This document shows positions 1-8,464 of a stretch of 19,943 nucleotides of DNA, in pieces. Numbering within the stretch: the stretch's first letter is position 1; every line of letters starts with the position of its first letter. Position numbers and translations under genes: made by a program. The stretch is from Ilumatobacteraceae bacterium (lineage in GTDB: Bacteria > Actinomycetota > Acidimicrobiia > Acidimicrobiales > Ilumatobacteraceae), in NCBI GenBank assembly GCA_021741795.1, contig JAIOXC010000012.1:1-19943 (forward strand), read 5' to 3'. The notes under the pieces were generated by a model, which saw only the letters and a list, made by a program, of their open reading frames with translations, was not told the origin of the DNA and did not search any database.

Positions 1-77
1 CCAATCGCAACACGCTCTTCAAGTGACGCATAAACGTTGTTGACGAGTTCAATGGGGGTTCCTGCTGAAGCAGTCAA
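1..77 (-). CDS. N-terminus of a minus-strand gene, possibly aconitate hydratase (partial)
   Basis: Reading the minus strand from TTG at 77 gives an open frame that runs off the left edge, starting TASAGTPIELVNNVYASLEE after the initiator. A purine-rich GAGAGG lies about 9 bases upstream of the TTG, a good Shine-Dalgarno, which is why this start was chosen. The pattern 'ELV..VY..L.ERV' resembles the N-terminus of mitochondrial-type bacterial aconitases (citrate/isocitrate interconversion in the TCA cycle), but only 25 residues are visible and none is catalytic, so the product name is a guess from memory of the family. The gene begins 43 bases after the nitroreductase stop on the same strand, so the two may be co-transcribed. 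Confidence 0.45.
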   Translation of the reverse strand, partial: MTASAGTPIELVNNVYASLEERVAI

Positions 78-120
78 ATCGATAATCCTCTCGTTAAATC
101 CTTAATACTTATTTTACTGA

Positions 121-765
121 CTACCACTTGTCCCAGTGCAGCACTTTGTCGAGTGGCAGTCGCTTTGCCGGCTTGAAATCGGTACCGATGGTGTACGCAA
201 TCGGAAACAATCCACCTTGCGTGATCTTGTCGTATGGAATACCAAGTAGCTCTGCAGCCTTCTTCTCGCCTTCAAACATCAAGTGAATCGTCGTCCAGGC
301 TGAACCCATGCCGCGACCGCGGAGCGCGAGCATAAAACTCCACGCTGCGGGCAGCAACGAACCCCAAGCACCAGCGCCCATCGCAACATCAAGATTTTCA
401 AGTCGACCCTCGATGCACGGAATCATGAGCATTGGCGCTTTTTCAAAATTCTCTGCCAGAAATGTTGCAGAGTCGCGCACTTTGGGAAGTTGTTCGTCGC
501 GAGCATCACCGCGTGGCTTGCCACCGGGAAGTGTGGCGTAGACGGCCCAGTTGGCGCGATAAATGTCGGCAAGTGCCTTCTTTTTGGCTGCGTCTTCAAC
601 GATGATCCAATGCCAGCCCTGGTTGTTGCCACCGGTTGGAGCCTGGAGCGCAATTTCGAGGCATTCCTCAACAATCTTGCGCTCTACGGGCTTTTCAAAG
701 TCGAGGCGCTTGCGCACGCTGCGGGTAGATGTGAGAACTTCGTCGGAGGTCAAGTTGAGTTGCAT
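121..765 (-). CDS. Nitroreductase family protein (FMN-dependent NAD(P)H oxidoreductase)
   Basis: A 214-residue protein, the usual length for a single-domain nitroreductase. Family features are the FMN-phosphate-binding segment RSVRKR at residues 15-20, the QAPTGGNNQGW segment at 41-51 near the flavin, and a C-terminal GGLFPIAYTIG stretch followed by a tail ending in LHWDKW. Members are soluble homodimers that use NAD(P)H to reduce nitro compounds, quinones or enones; the natural substrate cannot be read from sequence. The ATG at 765 fits the family N-terminus, and no strong ribosome-binding site is visible before it. It is divergent from the crotonase gene (56-base gap) and is followed on the same strand, after 43 bases, by the partial gene at the window edge. 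The family call is firm; the role is unknown. Confidence 0.9.
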   Translation of the reverse strand: MQLNLTSDEVLTSTRSVRKRLDFEKPVERKIVEECLEIALQAPTGGNNQGWHWIIVEDAAKKKALADIYRANWAVYATLPGGKPRGDARDEQLPKVRDSATFLAENFEKAPMLMIPCIEGRLENLDVAMGAGAWGSLLPAAWSFMLALRGRGMGSAWTTIHLMFEGEKKAAELLGIPYDKITQGGLFPIAYTIGTDFKPAKRLPLDKVLHWDKW

Positions 766-809
766 GTCGTTTAGTCTGCCATGCCACGATAGAGATACAC
801 GACTTGGCG

Positions 810-815
810 AAGGGA
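810..815 (+). promoter_or_regulatory. Shine-Dalgarno fixing the start of the crotonase gene
   Basis: The hexamer AAGGGA lies six bases before ATG 822. An in-frame TTG at 804 would place this site inside the coding sequence, so ATG 822 (or the adjacent GTG 819) is preferred. Confidence 0.55.
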
Positions 816-821
816 TATGTG

Positions 822-1676
822 ATGAGCGCAGTGCAACGAGTAGATGTGCCTGGAGTAATTGATGATCGGGTCACGATTTCGGTCGTTGATGGCATCGCCG
901 ATGTGAAGATGAATCGAGCCGACAAACGCAATGCGCTGGACAATGCAATGTTCACATCGCTGAACGCCGCTGGCGAGTATCTCAAGAAACTTGATGGCCT
1001 GCGCGTGGTGGTGCTGTCGGGGGACGGTGCGTCATTTTGTGCAGGACTCGATTTTTCATCGTTTGCGCAGATGGCCGAGGCTGGTGCAAAAAAACCCGAC
1101 ATGAATGCTGGCGCGATGGTGGATGGTCGCATTACGCACATGGCCCAACAGGTGTGTTGGGTGTGGCAAGAGGTGCCGGTGCCGGTAATCGCTGCGGTGC
1201 ATGGGCATGCTTTGGGTGGCGGAATTCAGATCGCACTCGGTGCCGATATTCGTATTGTGCATCCTGACACGCAACTGTCTGTGCGCGAAGTGCACTGGGG
1301 TCTGATTCCCGACATGACTGGCACATTGATGCTGAGTCGACTTGTGCGACCGGACATTGTAAAAAACTTGGTGTTTACGGCGCGCGTTTTTAGCGGCAAA
1401 GAAGGACACGAGATGGGCATTGCAACTCAGTTGTCGCAAGATGTGCATGCCGATGCAATGACGATGGCGCGTGAGATTGCTGGTCGCAGCCCAGATGCGG
1501 TGCGGGGAGCCAAGAAACTCATCAATTTGCTGGCAAATAATGGGGCAGCCGAACAGTTTGCAGCGGAACGTGCAACGATCGGCCAGCTGATTGGCACAGC
1601 CAATCAAGCAGAAGCGGTGATGTCGCATTTCGAAAAGCGTCCACCAATCTTTGAATCAGGCAGTTTGTTTCGCTGA
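822..1676 (+). CDS. Crotonase-family enoyl-CoA hydratase/isomerase
   Basis: A 284-residue crotonase-fold protein acting on acyl-CoA thioesters, probably in fatty-acid or related beta-oxidation. Oxyanion-hole segments are visible as SFCAGLDFSS (71-80) and HGHALGGGIQ (128-137). At the position of the first catalytic Glu of classical hydratases (Glu144 of rat crotonase) there is Gln136. The second Glu is present (Glu156 in REVHWG), and eight residues later Asp164 stands in IPDMTGT. An Asp with this Glu+8 spacing is found in delta3,5-delta2,4-dienoyl-CoA isomerase (Glu196/Asp204 in the rat enzyme), so an isomerase role is at least as likely as hydration. The C-terminal FTARVFSG...GIATQL region is normal for the family. 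The gene is divergent from the nitroreductase and seems monocistronic. The family is certain; the reaction is inferred. Confidence 0.9.
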   Translation: MSAVQRVDVPGVIDDRVTISVVDGIADVKMNRADKRNALDNAMFTSLNAAGEYLKKLDGLRVVVLSGDGASFCAGLDFSSFAQMAEAGAKKPDMNAGAMVDGRITHMAQQVCWVWQEVPVPVIAAVHGHALGGGIQIALGADIRIVHPDTQLSVREVHWGLIPDMTGTLMLSRLVRPDIVKNLVFTARVFSGKEGHEMGIATQLSQDVHADAMTMAREIAGRSPDAVRGAKKLINLLANNGAAEQFAAERATIGQLIGTANQAEAVMSHFEKRPPIFESGSLFR

Positions 1677-1744
1677 TTAGTCGCTAGAGTTTTGTCACGG
1701 GCCAGCGTCGTCCCTGCGGATTGCATTTTGGCGATCTGCAAAAA

Positions 1745-1771
1745 GTTCAGACTGAATCAGGTCAGCTGAAC
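1745..1771 (+). promoter_or_regulatory. Nested inverted repeats upstream of gltB
   Basis: The 121-base gap before gltB holds GTTCAG (1745-1750) and its complement CTGAAC (1766-1771), separated by 15 bases. Inside lies a second short symmetry, TTCAG-A-CTGAA (1746-1756), and TCAGCTGA (1762-1769) is itself palindromic. As DNA this could be an operator; as RNA only the outer stem could form a hairpin. It does not match GlnR or AmtR nitrogen-regulator boxes as I know them. The rest of the gap shows no gene and no clear promoter. Confidence 0.25.
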
Positions 1772-1797
1772 CGAGTAGTCAATAGGACACGACGACG

Positions 1798-4700
1798 ATG
1801 CAACATGCAATGCCGCCTGCAAGCGGTTTATACGACCCACGATTTGAACACGACGCTTGTGGCGTCTCGTTTGTCGTTGACATCAAAGGTCGAAAATCGC
1901 ACGACATCGTTGCGATGGGCATCGGTGCGCTGTGCAGCATGGAACACCGCGGTGCAACAGGTGCCGAAGTAGAGACTGGCGATGGTGCCGGCGTGCTGAT
2001 TCAGGTTCCGCATCGATTTTTGTCGGAAGTAGTTGGTTTTGTTTTACCTGCTGAAGGCAGTTACGGGGTCGGTGTTGCTTTTTTGCCGGCTGATAAAAAG
2101 CTTCGTGACGCTGCAGTCGTTGCAGTTGAACGAATTATTGCCGAACAAAACCTCGATGTGCTGGGTTGGCGTGAGGTGCCGGTTGATCCAAGTTGTCTTG
2201 GCAAGAGTGCGCGAGACGTGATGCCAGCATTCTCACAGATATTTATTGCAGACAAGGATGGTGCGCGGGAGATTGAGTTGGATCGCAAGTTGTTTATTGC
2301 TCGCAAGCGCATTGAACACGAATTGCCAACAGGGTCGCAGACGTACTTTCCGTCTTTGTCGTGCCGCACACTCATTTATAAAGGAATGTTGACGACGCCC
2401 CAGTTGGCAATGTTTTTTCCAGACCTCACCGATGCACGAATTGAATCGGCGATCGCTCTTGTGCACAGTAGATTTTCGACCAACACATTTCCTTCGTGGC
2501 CGCTTGCTCACCCGTACCGATTTATCGCCCATAACGGCGAGATCAACACGGTGCAGGGAAATCGCAACTGGATGCGTACGCGTGAGTCTTTATTAAGCAG
2601 CAATCTGTTGCCGGGACTTGAGCAAGCATTTCCAATCTGTGCAATGGGCGGCAGTGACTCTGCGAGTTTTGATGAAGTGCTCGAGCTGCTGCACTTGGGT
2701 GGCCGAAGTTTGCCGCATGCAGTGATGATGATGATTCCTGAGGCGTGGGAAAACAACAAGACGATGAGCGCCGAGAAGCGTGCTTTTTATCGCTTCCACG
2801 CGTCTTTGATGGAACCGTGGGACGGACCGGCCTGTATTGCTTTCACTGACGGCACTCTGATCGGAGCAGTGTTGGACCGCAACGGTCTGCGACCAAGTCG
2901 CTACTGGGTGACCGACGACGACATTGTGATTATGGCCAGTGAAGTTGGCGTTGTCGATATTGATCAGGCGAAAATTGTGCGTAAGGGACGGTTGCAGCCA
3001 GGGCGAATGCTGTTAATCGATACTGACCTAGGTCGGATTGTTGAAGATGATGAGATCAAGCAACAACTGAGTGCAACAGCGCCGTATCAGGAATGGCTTG
3101 AGGCTGGACTTGTAGAGCTCAGCGATTTGCCTGCACGTGAACACATGGTGTTTAGTCGCGACAGCGTGCTGCGCCGTCAGCAGGTGTTTGGTTACACACA
3201 CGAAGAACTCAAAATAATTTTGGCGCCAATGGCCAAGAGTGGAGGCGAGCCGCTTGGTTCGATGGGTACAGATACACCAATTGCCGTACTTTCTGCACGA
3301 CCACGCCTCCTGTTCGATTATTTTCAGCAGATGTTTGCACAAGTCACAAACCCGCCACTTGACGCAATTCGAGAAGAAGTAGTGACATCAATTGGTACGG
3401 CAGTGGGACCAGAGAGCAACTTGCTCGACGCAGGCCCAGAGCATTGTCGACAACTTGTGCTGCCTTTTCCAATTATCAACAACGATCATCTTGCAAAAAT
3501 TATCCATATCAACGACGACAACACGTATCCACAATTGCAATCCGTTGTAGTGAGTGGCTTGTACAGGGTTGCCGATGGAGAACAAGGGCTACGCGATGCG
3601 CTTGATGCAGCACGCGCGACAGCAAGTGAGGCAATTGACAACGGTGCCCGCATCGTCGTGATCTCGGACAGAAACTCGGACGAAGTCTTCGCGCCGATCC
3701 CATCGTTGTTGCTTACAAGCGCGGTGCATCATCACCTGATTCGCGAAAAGAAGCGCACACAGGTTGGTTTGATAGTTGAGTGTGGCGATGCGCGCGAAGT
3801 GCATCACATGGCATTGCTCATTGGTTATGGGGCGGGAGCCATCAATCCATATCTCGCATTTGAATCAATCGAAGACATGATTGCAGCCAATGATGGCGAG
3901 GGAGTAAACGGTCTCGGAGGCATCGACTCGCAAAAGGCTGTTAACAACTACATCAAGGCTGCAGGCAAAGGTGTGCTCAAGGTGATGTCGAAGATGGGCG
4001 TGTCGACAGTGGCCTCGTATACGGGCGCACAAATTTTTGAGGCGCTTGGACTTGGTAAAGAACTTGTTAGCGAGTTTTTTACTGGAACTGTGTCACGACT
4101 AGGTGGCATTGGTCTGACCGAAATTGCAACAGAAGTTGCTGCACGTCATGCAATTGCTCATCCTCATCGTCCAGATCAGCGCATGCATCGCAAACTTGAG
4201 TTGGGCGGTGAATATCAGTGGCGCCGCGAGGGCGAGCATCACTTGTTTAACCCAGAGACGGTGTATCGGTTGCAGCATGCAACTCGCGCAGGCAGATACG
4301 ACGTGTTTAAGCAATACACCAAGGCTGTTGATGATCAGTCTCGGGTGCTTTCAACCCTGCGTGGACTTTTTGAATTTAAGGCTGACCGCCAAAGCATTCC
4401 AATCGATGAAGTCGAATCGGTGGCGAGTCTTGTCACGCGTTTTTCTACAGGGGCAATGAGCTACGGGTCTATCTCGGCGGAAGTGCACGAGACTCTAGCG
4501 ATTGCAATGAACCGAATTGGGGGCAAGAGCAACACGGGTGAGGGCGGCGAAGATGCTGAACGAAATATTGCACTCCCCAACGGTGACTCCAAGCGATCGG
4601 CAATCAAGCAGGTTGCATCTGGGCGCTTTGGTGTGACGAGCGAGTATTTGGTCAATGCTGATGACCTGCAGATCAAGATGGCTCAAGGAGCAAAGCCTGG

Positions 4701-6366
4701 TGAGGGTGGGCAATTGCCCGGACACAAGGTGTATCCGTGGATTGCAAAAACTCGTTACTCAACTCCTGGCGTTGGACTCATTAGTCCGCCACCGCACCAT
4801 GACATTTATTCGATTGAAGATTTGAAACAACTGATTCACGATCTCAAAAACTCAAACCCAACTGCGCGAGTGCATGTCAAGTTGGTAGCCGAGGTTGGTA
4901 TTGGCACTGTTGCGGCTGGTGTGAGCAAGGCAAAGGCCGACGTAGTGCTGATCTCGGGTCACGATGGAGGCACTGGCGCTTCGCCTCTTACTTCGTTGAA
5001 GCATGTGGGCGCGCCGTGGGAACTTGGGTTGGCAGAAGCGCAACAAACATTGTTACTCAATGGATTGCGCGACCGCATTGTGGTGCAAGCCGATGGCCAG
5101 ATGAAAACGGGACGCGATGTAATCGTGGCTGCGCTACTTGGTGCAGAAGAGTTTGGGTTTGCAACTGCACCACTCGTGGTGAGTGGTTGCGTGATGATGC
5201 GCGTCTGTCATCTCGACACGTGTCCGGTGGGGATTGCAACACAAAACCCAGAACTGCGCAAGCGCTTTAGCGGCAAGCCAGAGTTTGTTGTCAACTTTTT
5301 TGAATACATTGCTCAAGAGGTGCGCGAGTACCTTGCACAACTTGGTTTCAAGACTCTGCAAGAAGCGGTGGGCCATGTTGAGGTGCTTGATACACGGCAT
5401 GCAGTCACACACTGGAAGGCCAAAGGTCTTGACATTTCGCCGATCTTGGCAGTTGCACAGAATCCCTATCAGCAAACGCTGCATCATTCGGTTGTGCAGG
5501 ATCATGGTCTAGTAAATGCTCTTGACACGCAATTATTAACGCAATGCGTCAGTGCAATCAATGATGCAACACCAATTCAGCTTGATTTGTCTATTAGCAA
5601 TGTCAATCGCACGGTTGGCACGATGCTCGGAAGCGCCGTTACAAAGAAGTGGGGCAGTGCAGGACTGCCAAGTGACACCATCACATTGCGCTTCACAGGT
5701 TCGGCTGGACAAAGCCTTGGTGCGTTTTTGCCAAAGGGAATTTCAATTCACTTGCATGGCGATGCAAACGATTATTTGGGTAAAGGATTATCGGGTGGTC
5801 GCATTGTGCTGCGACCAAGTACTCGTGCGACATTCCGCGCGCAAGACAACGTGATTGCTGGCAACGTGATTGGGTACGGTGCAACATCTGGAGAGATATT
5901 TATCAACGGGCTTGTGGGTGAGCGCTTCTGCGTGCGCAACTCGGGTGCCACTGCGGTTGTAGAAGGTATTGGCGATCATGGATGTGAATACATGACTGGT
6001 GGTCGAGTAGTTGTGCTCGGCATTACAGGCCGTAACTTTGCTGCTGGCATGAGCGGCGGCATCGCCTATGTGTATGACACAGATGGACAATTTGAGTCGC
6101 GGGTCAATGCAGAGATGGTGGATGTTGTAGAGCCAAGTGCGCACGATGCATCGTGGCTGCGTGGAACGATCGAGCAGCATGTGCAGTTGACTGAGTCGCC
6201 ACTTGGTGCGGGGATGCTTGAGGATTGGGCAACTACATCTAGCAAGTTTCGCAAAGTGTTGCCACGTGATTACGCGCGCGTGATGGCGATCATTGATCAA
6301 GCAAAGAACGACGGTGCGAGTGACGAAGAAACTTCTCGACGAGTAATGGAGCCGGTCAATGGGTGA
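1798..6366 (+). CDS. gltB: Glutamate synthase (NADPH) large subunit
   Basis: A 1522-residue alpha subunit of glutamate synthase, which converts glutamine plus 2-oxoglutarate to two glutamates using electrons passed from GltD. The N-terminal type-II glutamine amidotransferase has its nucleophile at Cys21 (HDACGVSFV), so a 20-residue propeptide must be removed to expose it. A central linking domain follows, then the FMN-binding synthase barrel (about 860-1210, with GEGGQLPGHK and the SGHDGGTGASP loop). The 3Fe-4S ligands are Cys1131, Cys1137 and Cys1142 (C-x5-C-x4-C). A GxGxG beta-helix tail (about 1270-1480) contains GRNFAAGMSGG. All domains are present and the length is normal. ATG 1798 is preceded by AGGA about 10 bases upstream. 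Its 3' end overlaps gltD by 8 bases, implying one operon with coupled translation. Confidence 0.97.
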   Translation: MQHAMPPASGLYDPRFEHDACGVSFVVDIKGRKSHDIVAMGIGALCSMEHRGATGAEVETGDGAGVLIQVPHRFLSEVVGFVLPAEGSYGVGVAFLPADKKLRDAAVVAVERIIAEQNLDVLGWREVPVDPSCLGKSARDVMPAFSQIFIADKDGAREIELDRKLFIARKRIEHELPTGSQTYFPSLSCRTLIYKGMLTTPQLAMFFPDLTDARIESAIALVHSRFSTNTFPSWPLAHPYRFIAHNGEINTVQGNRNWMRTRESLLSSNLLPGLEQAFPICAMGGSDSASFDEVLELLHLGGRSLPHAVMMMIPEAWENNKTMSAEKRAFYRFHASLMEPWDGPACIAFTDGTLIGAVLDRNGLRPSRYWVTDDDIVIMASEVGVVDIDQAKIVRKGRLQPGRMLLIDTDLGRIVEDDEIKQQLSATAPYQEWLEAGLVELSDLPAREHMVFSRDSVLRRQQVFGYTHEELKIILAPMAKSGGEPLGSMGTDTPIAVLSARPRLLFDYFQQMFAQVTNPPLDAIREEVVTSIGTAVGPESNLLDAGPEHCRQLVLPFPIINNDHLAKIIHINDDNTYPQLQSVVVSGLYRVADGEQGLRDALDAARATASEAIDNGARIVVISDRNSDEVFAPIPSLLLTSAVHHHLIREKKRTQVGLIVECGDAREVHHMALLIGYGAGAINPYLAFESIEDMIAANDGEGVNGLGGIDSQKAVNNYIKAAGKGVLKVMSKMGVSTVASYTGAQIFEALGLGKELVSEFFTGTVSRLGGIGLTEIATEVAARHAIAHPHRPDQRMHRKLELGGEYQWRREGEHHLFNPETVYRLQHATRAGRYDVFKQYTKAVDDQSRVLSTLRGLFEFKADRQSIPIDEVESVASLVTRFSTGAMSYGSISAEVHETLAIAMNRIGGKSNTGEGGEDAERNIALPNGDSKRSAIKQVASGRFGVTSEYLVNADDLQIKMAQGAKPGEGGQLPGHKVYPWIAKTRYSTPGVGLISPPPHHDIYSIEDLKQLIHDLKNSNPTARVHVKLVAEVGIGTVAAGVSKAKADVVLISGHDGGTGASPLTSLKHVGAPWELGLAEAQQTLLLNGLRDRIVVQADGQMKTGRDVIVAALLGAEEFGFATAPLVVSGCVMMRVCHLDTCPVGIATQNPELRKRFSGKPEFVVNFFEYIAQEVREYLAQLGFKTLQEAVGHVEVLDTRHAVTHWKAKGLDISPILAVAQNPYQQTLHHSVVQDHGLVNALDTQLLTQCVSAINDATPIQLDLSISNVNRTVGTMLGSAVTKKWGSAGLPSDTITLRFTGSAGQSLGAFLPKGISIHLHGDANDYLGKGLSGGRIVLRPSTRATFRAQDNVIAGNVIGYGATSGEIFINGLVGERFCVRNSGATAVVEGIGDHGCEYMTGGRVVVLGITGRNFAAGMSGGIAYVYDTDGQFESRVNAEMVDVVEPSAHDASWLRGTIEQHVQLTESPLGAGMLEDWATTSSKFRKVLPRDYARVMAIIDQAKNDGASDEETSRRVMEPVNG

Positions 6367-7810
6367 GCCAACAGGATTTATTCATTGGCAGCGCACCACA
6401 CCAAAGCGTCGCCCTATACCGGTGCGTGTTGCAGATTGGCGCGAGGTCTACGAAGCTTTTCCGGCTGTCGACCTCAAGCATCAGGCGGGTAGGTGCATGG
6501 ATTGCGGTATTCCGTTTTGCAACAACGGCTGCCCGCTTGGCAACTTGATTCCCGACTGGAACGACTTGGTCTACCGAGATAATTGGCGTGATGCACTTGA
6601 CCGCTTGCATGCGACAAATAACTTCCCTGAGTTCACTGGCCGTTTGTGTCCTGCGCCCTGCGAATCTGCGTGCGTTTTGGGAATCAATCAAGATCCGGTT
6701 GCGATCAAGCAGGTTGAAGTTGAAATTATTGATCGTGCGTGGAACGAAGGTTGGGTCACGCCGTTTGTTTCTGCTCACAAGACGGGCAAGCGTGTTGCCG
6801 TCATTGGTTCTGGTCCTGCTGGTTTGGCGGCCGCACAGCAACTCACTCGTGCCGGACACGATGTGGTGGTGCTGGAACGCGATGATCGCATCGGTGGTTT
6901 GTTGCGTTATGGCATTCCAGAATTCAAAATGGAAAAGCGGCATATTGATCGACGCGTCGAGCAGATGACGCAAGAGGGAACAGAATTTCGGGTTAATGCT
7001 GCAGTCGGTGACAATGTCGACATTGATGTGTTGGTGGCGTCGCATGATGCAGTGGTGTTGGCTTGTGGTGCAACGCAATGGCGCGATCTGCCAGTGCCCG
7101 GTAGAGAACTGAAGGGCATTTACCAAGCAATGGAATATTTGCCGCCAAGTAATCGTGTGCAACAAGGTGACATATCGGAAACGACAATCAGTGCTCATGG
7201 GAAACATGTGGTGATCATTGGTGGAGGTGACACAGGTGCAGATTGCTTGGGTACGGCGCACCGACAAGGTGCACTCTCGGTGACTCAACTTGAGATCATG
7301 CCGCGCCCGCCTGATGTGCGAGCAGATGCAAACCCTTGGCCGCAGTGGAGTCTGGTGTTTCGCACAAGTTCGGCGCACGAAGAAGGCGGCGAGCGTGTGT
7401 TTAGCGTAAATACAGATCGATTTGTTGGCAACGCTGAGGGTGTCGTAAGCGCTCTTGTCCTGAACGAAGTTGAGCTTGTTGACGGAAAGTTTGTGACTGT
7501 GCCAGGAACAGAGCGTGAGTTACAAGCCGACTTGGTGTTGCTAGCGCTCGGGTTTATTGGCCCAGAGAAAAAGGCATGGCTCGATCAGCTTGGCGTTGCA
7601 CTGGATGCACGCGGGAACATTGCGCGCACAGATGAATACGCAACAAATATTCCTGGTGTATTTGTGGCTGGTGACATGGGACGCGGACAGAGCCTGATCG
7701 TGTGGGCAATTGCCGAAGGCCGTGCCTGCGCTGCAGCCGTTGATCAACGATTGATGGGCTCGTCAACGCTTCCGACACCGATCGTTGCATCTGCTCGCCC
7801 AATGGCATAG
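6359..7810 (+). CDS. gltD: Glutamate synthase (NADPH) small subunit
   Basis: A 483-residue beta subunit that oxidises NADPH on FAD and feeds electrons to GltB through iron-sulfur clusters. The N-terminal cluster-binding cysteines are at 46, 49, 54 and 58 (CMDCGIPFCNNGC) and at 97, 101 and 105 (CPAPCESAC). The FAD Rossmann motif GSGPAG is at 150-155, the NADPH motif GGGDTG at 288-293, and the flavin-closing FVAGDMGRGQS motif is near the C-terminus. ATG 6359 lies inside the last codons of gltB, with GGAG seven bases before it (6348-6351), which fixes the start. No terminator with a T-run follows; the next gene starts 49 bases downstream behind its own likely promoter. Related FAD/iron-sulfur subunits occur in other enzymes, but adjacency to gltB settles the assignment. 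Confidence 0.97.
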   Translation: MGEPTGFIHWQRTTPKRRPIPVRVADWREVYEAFPAVDLKHQAGRCMDCGIPFCNNGCPLGNLIPDWNDLVYRDNWRDALDRLHATNNFPEFTGRLCPAPCESACVLGINQDPVAIKQVEVEIIDRAWNEGWVTPFVSAHKTGKRVAVIGSGPAGLAAAQQLTRAGHDVVVLERDDRIGGLLRYGIPEFKMEKRHIDRRVEQMTQEGTEFRVNAAVGDNVDIDVLVASHDAVVLACGATQWRDLPVPGRELKGIYQAMEYLPPSNRVQQGDISETTISAHGKHVVIIGGGDTGADCLGTAHRQGALSVTQLEIMPRPPDVRADANPWPQWSLVFRTSSAHEEGGERVFSVNTDRFVGNAEGVVSALVLNEVELVDGKFVTVPGTERELQADLVLLALGFIGPEKKAWLDQLGVALDARGNIARTDEYATNIPGVFVAGDMGRGQSLIVWAIAEGRACAAAVDQRLMGSSTLPTPIVASARPMA

Positions 7811-7835
7811 TGATCTAGTGATCACTGATTAATCA
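7808..7835. repeat. Tandem repeat and two overlapping palindromes between gltD and the LysM gene
   Basis: TAGTGATC occurs twice in tandem (7808-7815 and 7816-7823), the first copy starting in the gltD stop codon. The second copy forms part of the perfect 10-base palindrome AGTGATCACT (7817-7826). This overlaps by one base a second perfect palindrome, TGATTAATCA (7826-7835). The block sits just upstream of the presumed -10 hexamer at 7846, where an operator would be expected. It is AT-rich with no T-tract, so it is a poor intrinsic terminator. No regulator can be named. Confidence 0.4.
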
Positions 7836-7845
7836 CCTATTCGCC

Positions 7846-7851
7846 TATTAT
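7846..7851 (+). promoter_or_regulatory. Putative -10 element (TATTAT) of the LysM lipoprotein gene
   Basis: TATTAT ends eight bases before ATG 7860. That spacing would place the transcription start at or next to the start codon, giving a leaderless mRNA; no Shine-Dalgarno is visible. No convincing -35 is seen. Confidence 0.4.
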
Positions 7852-7859
7852 TGAGTTCG

Positions 7860-8450
7860 ATGAAGAGCAGTACGAAAGCAATCCAACACGCAACTGTGGT
7901 TTTGGCGAGTCTATTTTTTGTTGGAGCCTGCAGCACCACAATTGCGGGCACTGCGACAACGATCGTGCCGGTTGGTCCGACTGATTTTGCAACGATTCCT
8001 CCGGTGCAGTCAACATTGCCCAACATCGTGACCACGTTGCCTATCGGTGCAGTTGGTGTTGAACAGATTTATACGGTGCGTGCAGGTGATTCGCCGAGTT
8101 TGGTTGCCAACTTGTACGGCATCATGGTGGCCGAGCTGTTGTCGTGGAATGGACTCGTTGCAACGAGTCAGTTTCCATTCCCTGGAGCAATTCTCAAAAT
8201 TCCGCCAACTGCAACGGTGAATAATCCGCAGATCAATGTGGCGCCCGATGTTGCAGCAGGTCCAAGTCAGCCTGGCTGCGACCCCCGCCCTGCTGGCACA
8301 TACAAAGTTGCTAGAGGCGACTCGATGTACATCATTCGCAAAAAGTTCTGCGTGTCGCTCGCATCATTGCTCAATGCGAACGGGTTTAACAGCTCTGGGG
8401 CATTGTTGTACCCAGGGCAAATTTTAAATATCCCTGCATCGGGTAGCTAA
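7860..8450 (+). CDS. Lipoprotein with two LysM domains
   Basis: A 196-residue exported protein. The N-terminus has a short basic region, a hydrophobic stretch and a lipobox VGAC ending at Cys24, so it should be lipid-anchored outside the cytoplasmic membrane. A Thr/Pro-rich linker follows. Two LysM domains, at about 70-116 (YTVRAGDSPSLVANLYG) and 147-193 (YKVARGDSMYIIRKKF), would bind peptidoglycan or another GlcNAc polymer. No catalytic domain is present, so it may be a wall-binding or tethering protein. Two cysteines (about 140 and 164) flank and enter the second LysM and could form a disulfide. A TTG at 7851 would add three residues but overlaps the likely -10, so ATG 7860 is preferred. 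The phosphoesterase follows after 14 bases, suggesting co-transcription. Confidence 0.85.
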   Translation: MKSSTKAIQHATVVLASLFFVGACSTTIAGTATTIVPVGPTDFATIPPVQSTLPNIVTTLPIGAVGVEQIYTVRAGDSPSLVANLYGIMVAELLSWNGLVATSQFPFPGAILKIPPTATVNNPQINVAPDVAAGPSQPGCDPRPAGTYKVARGDSMYIIRKKFCVSLASLLNANGFNSSGALLYPGQILNIPASGS

Positions 8451-8464
8451 ACAGCAGTACTTCA

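Noticed and set aside
6356..7378. Minus-strand open frame of 340 codons opposite gltD
   Set aside because: It lies wholly antisense to a well-supported gltD, its product is rich in His, Arg and Cys with no recognisable domain, and it reflects codon bias of the real gene.
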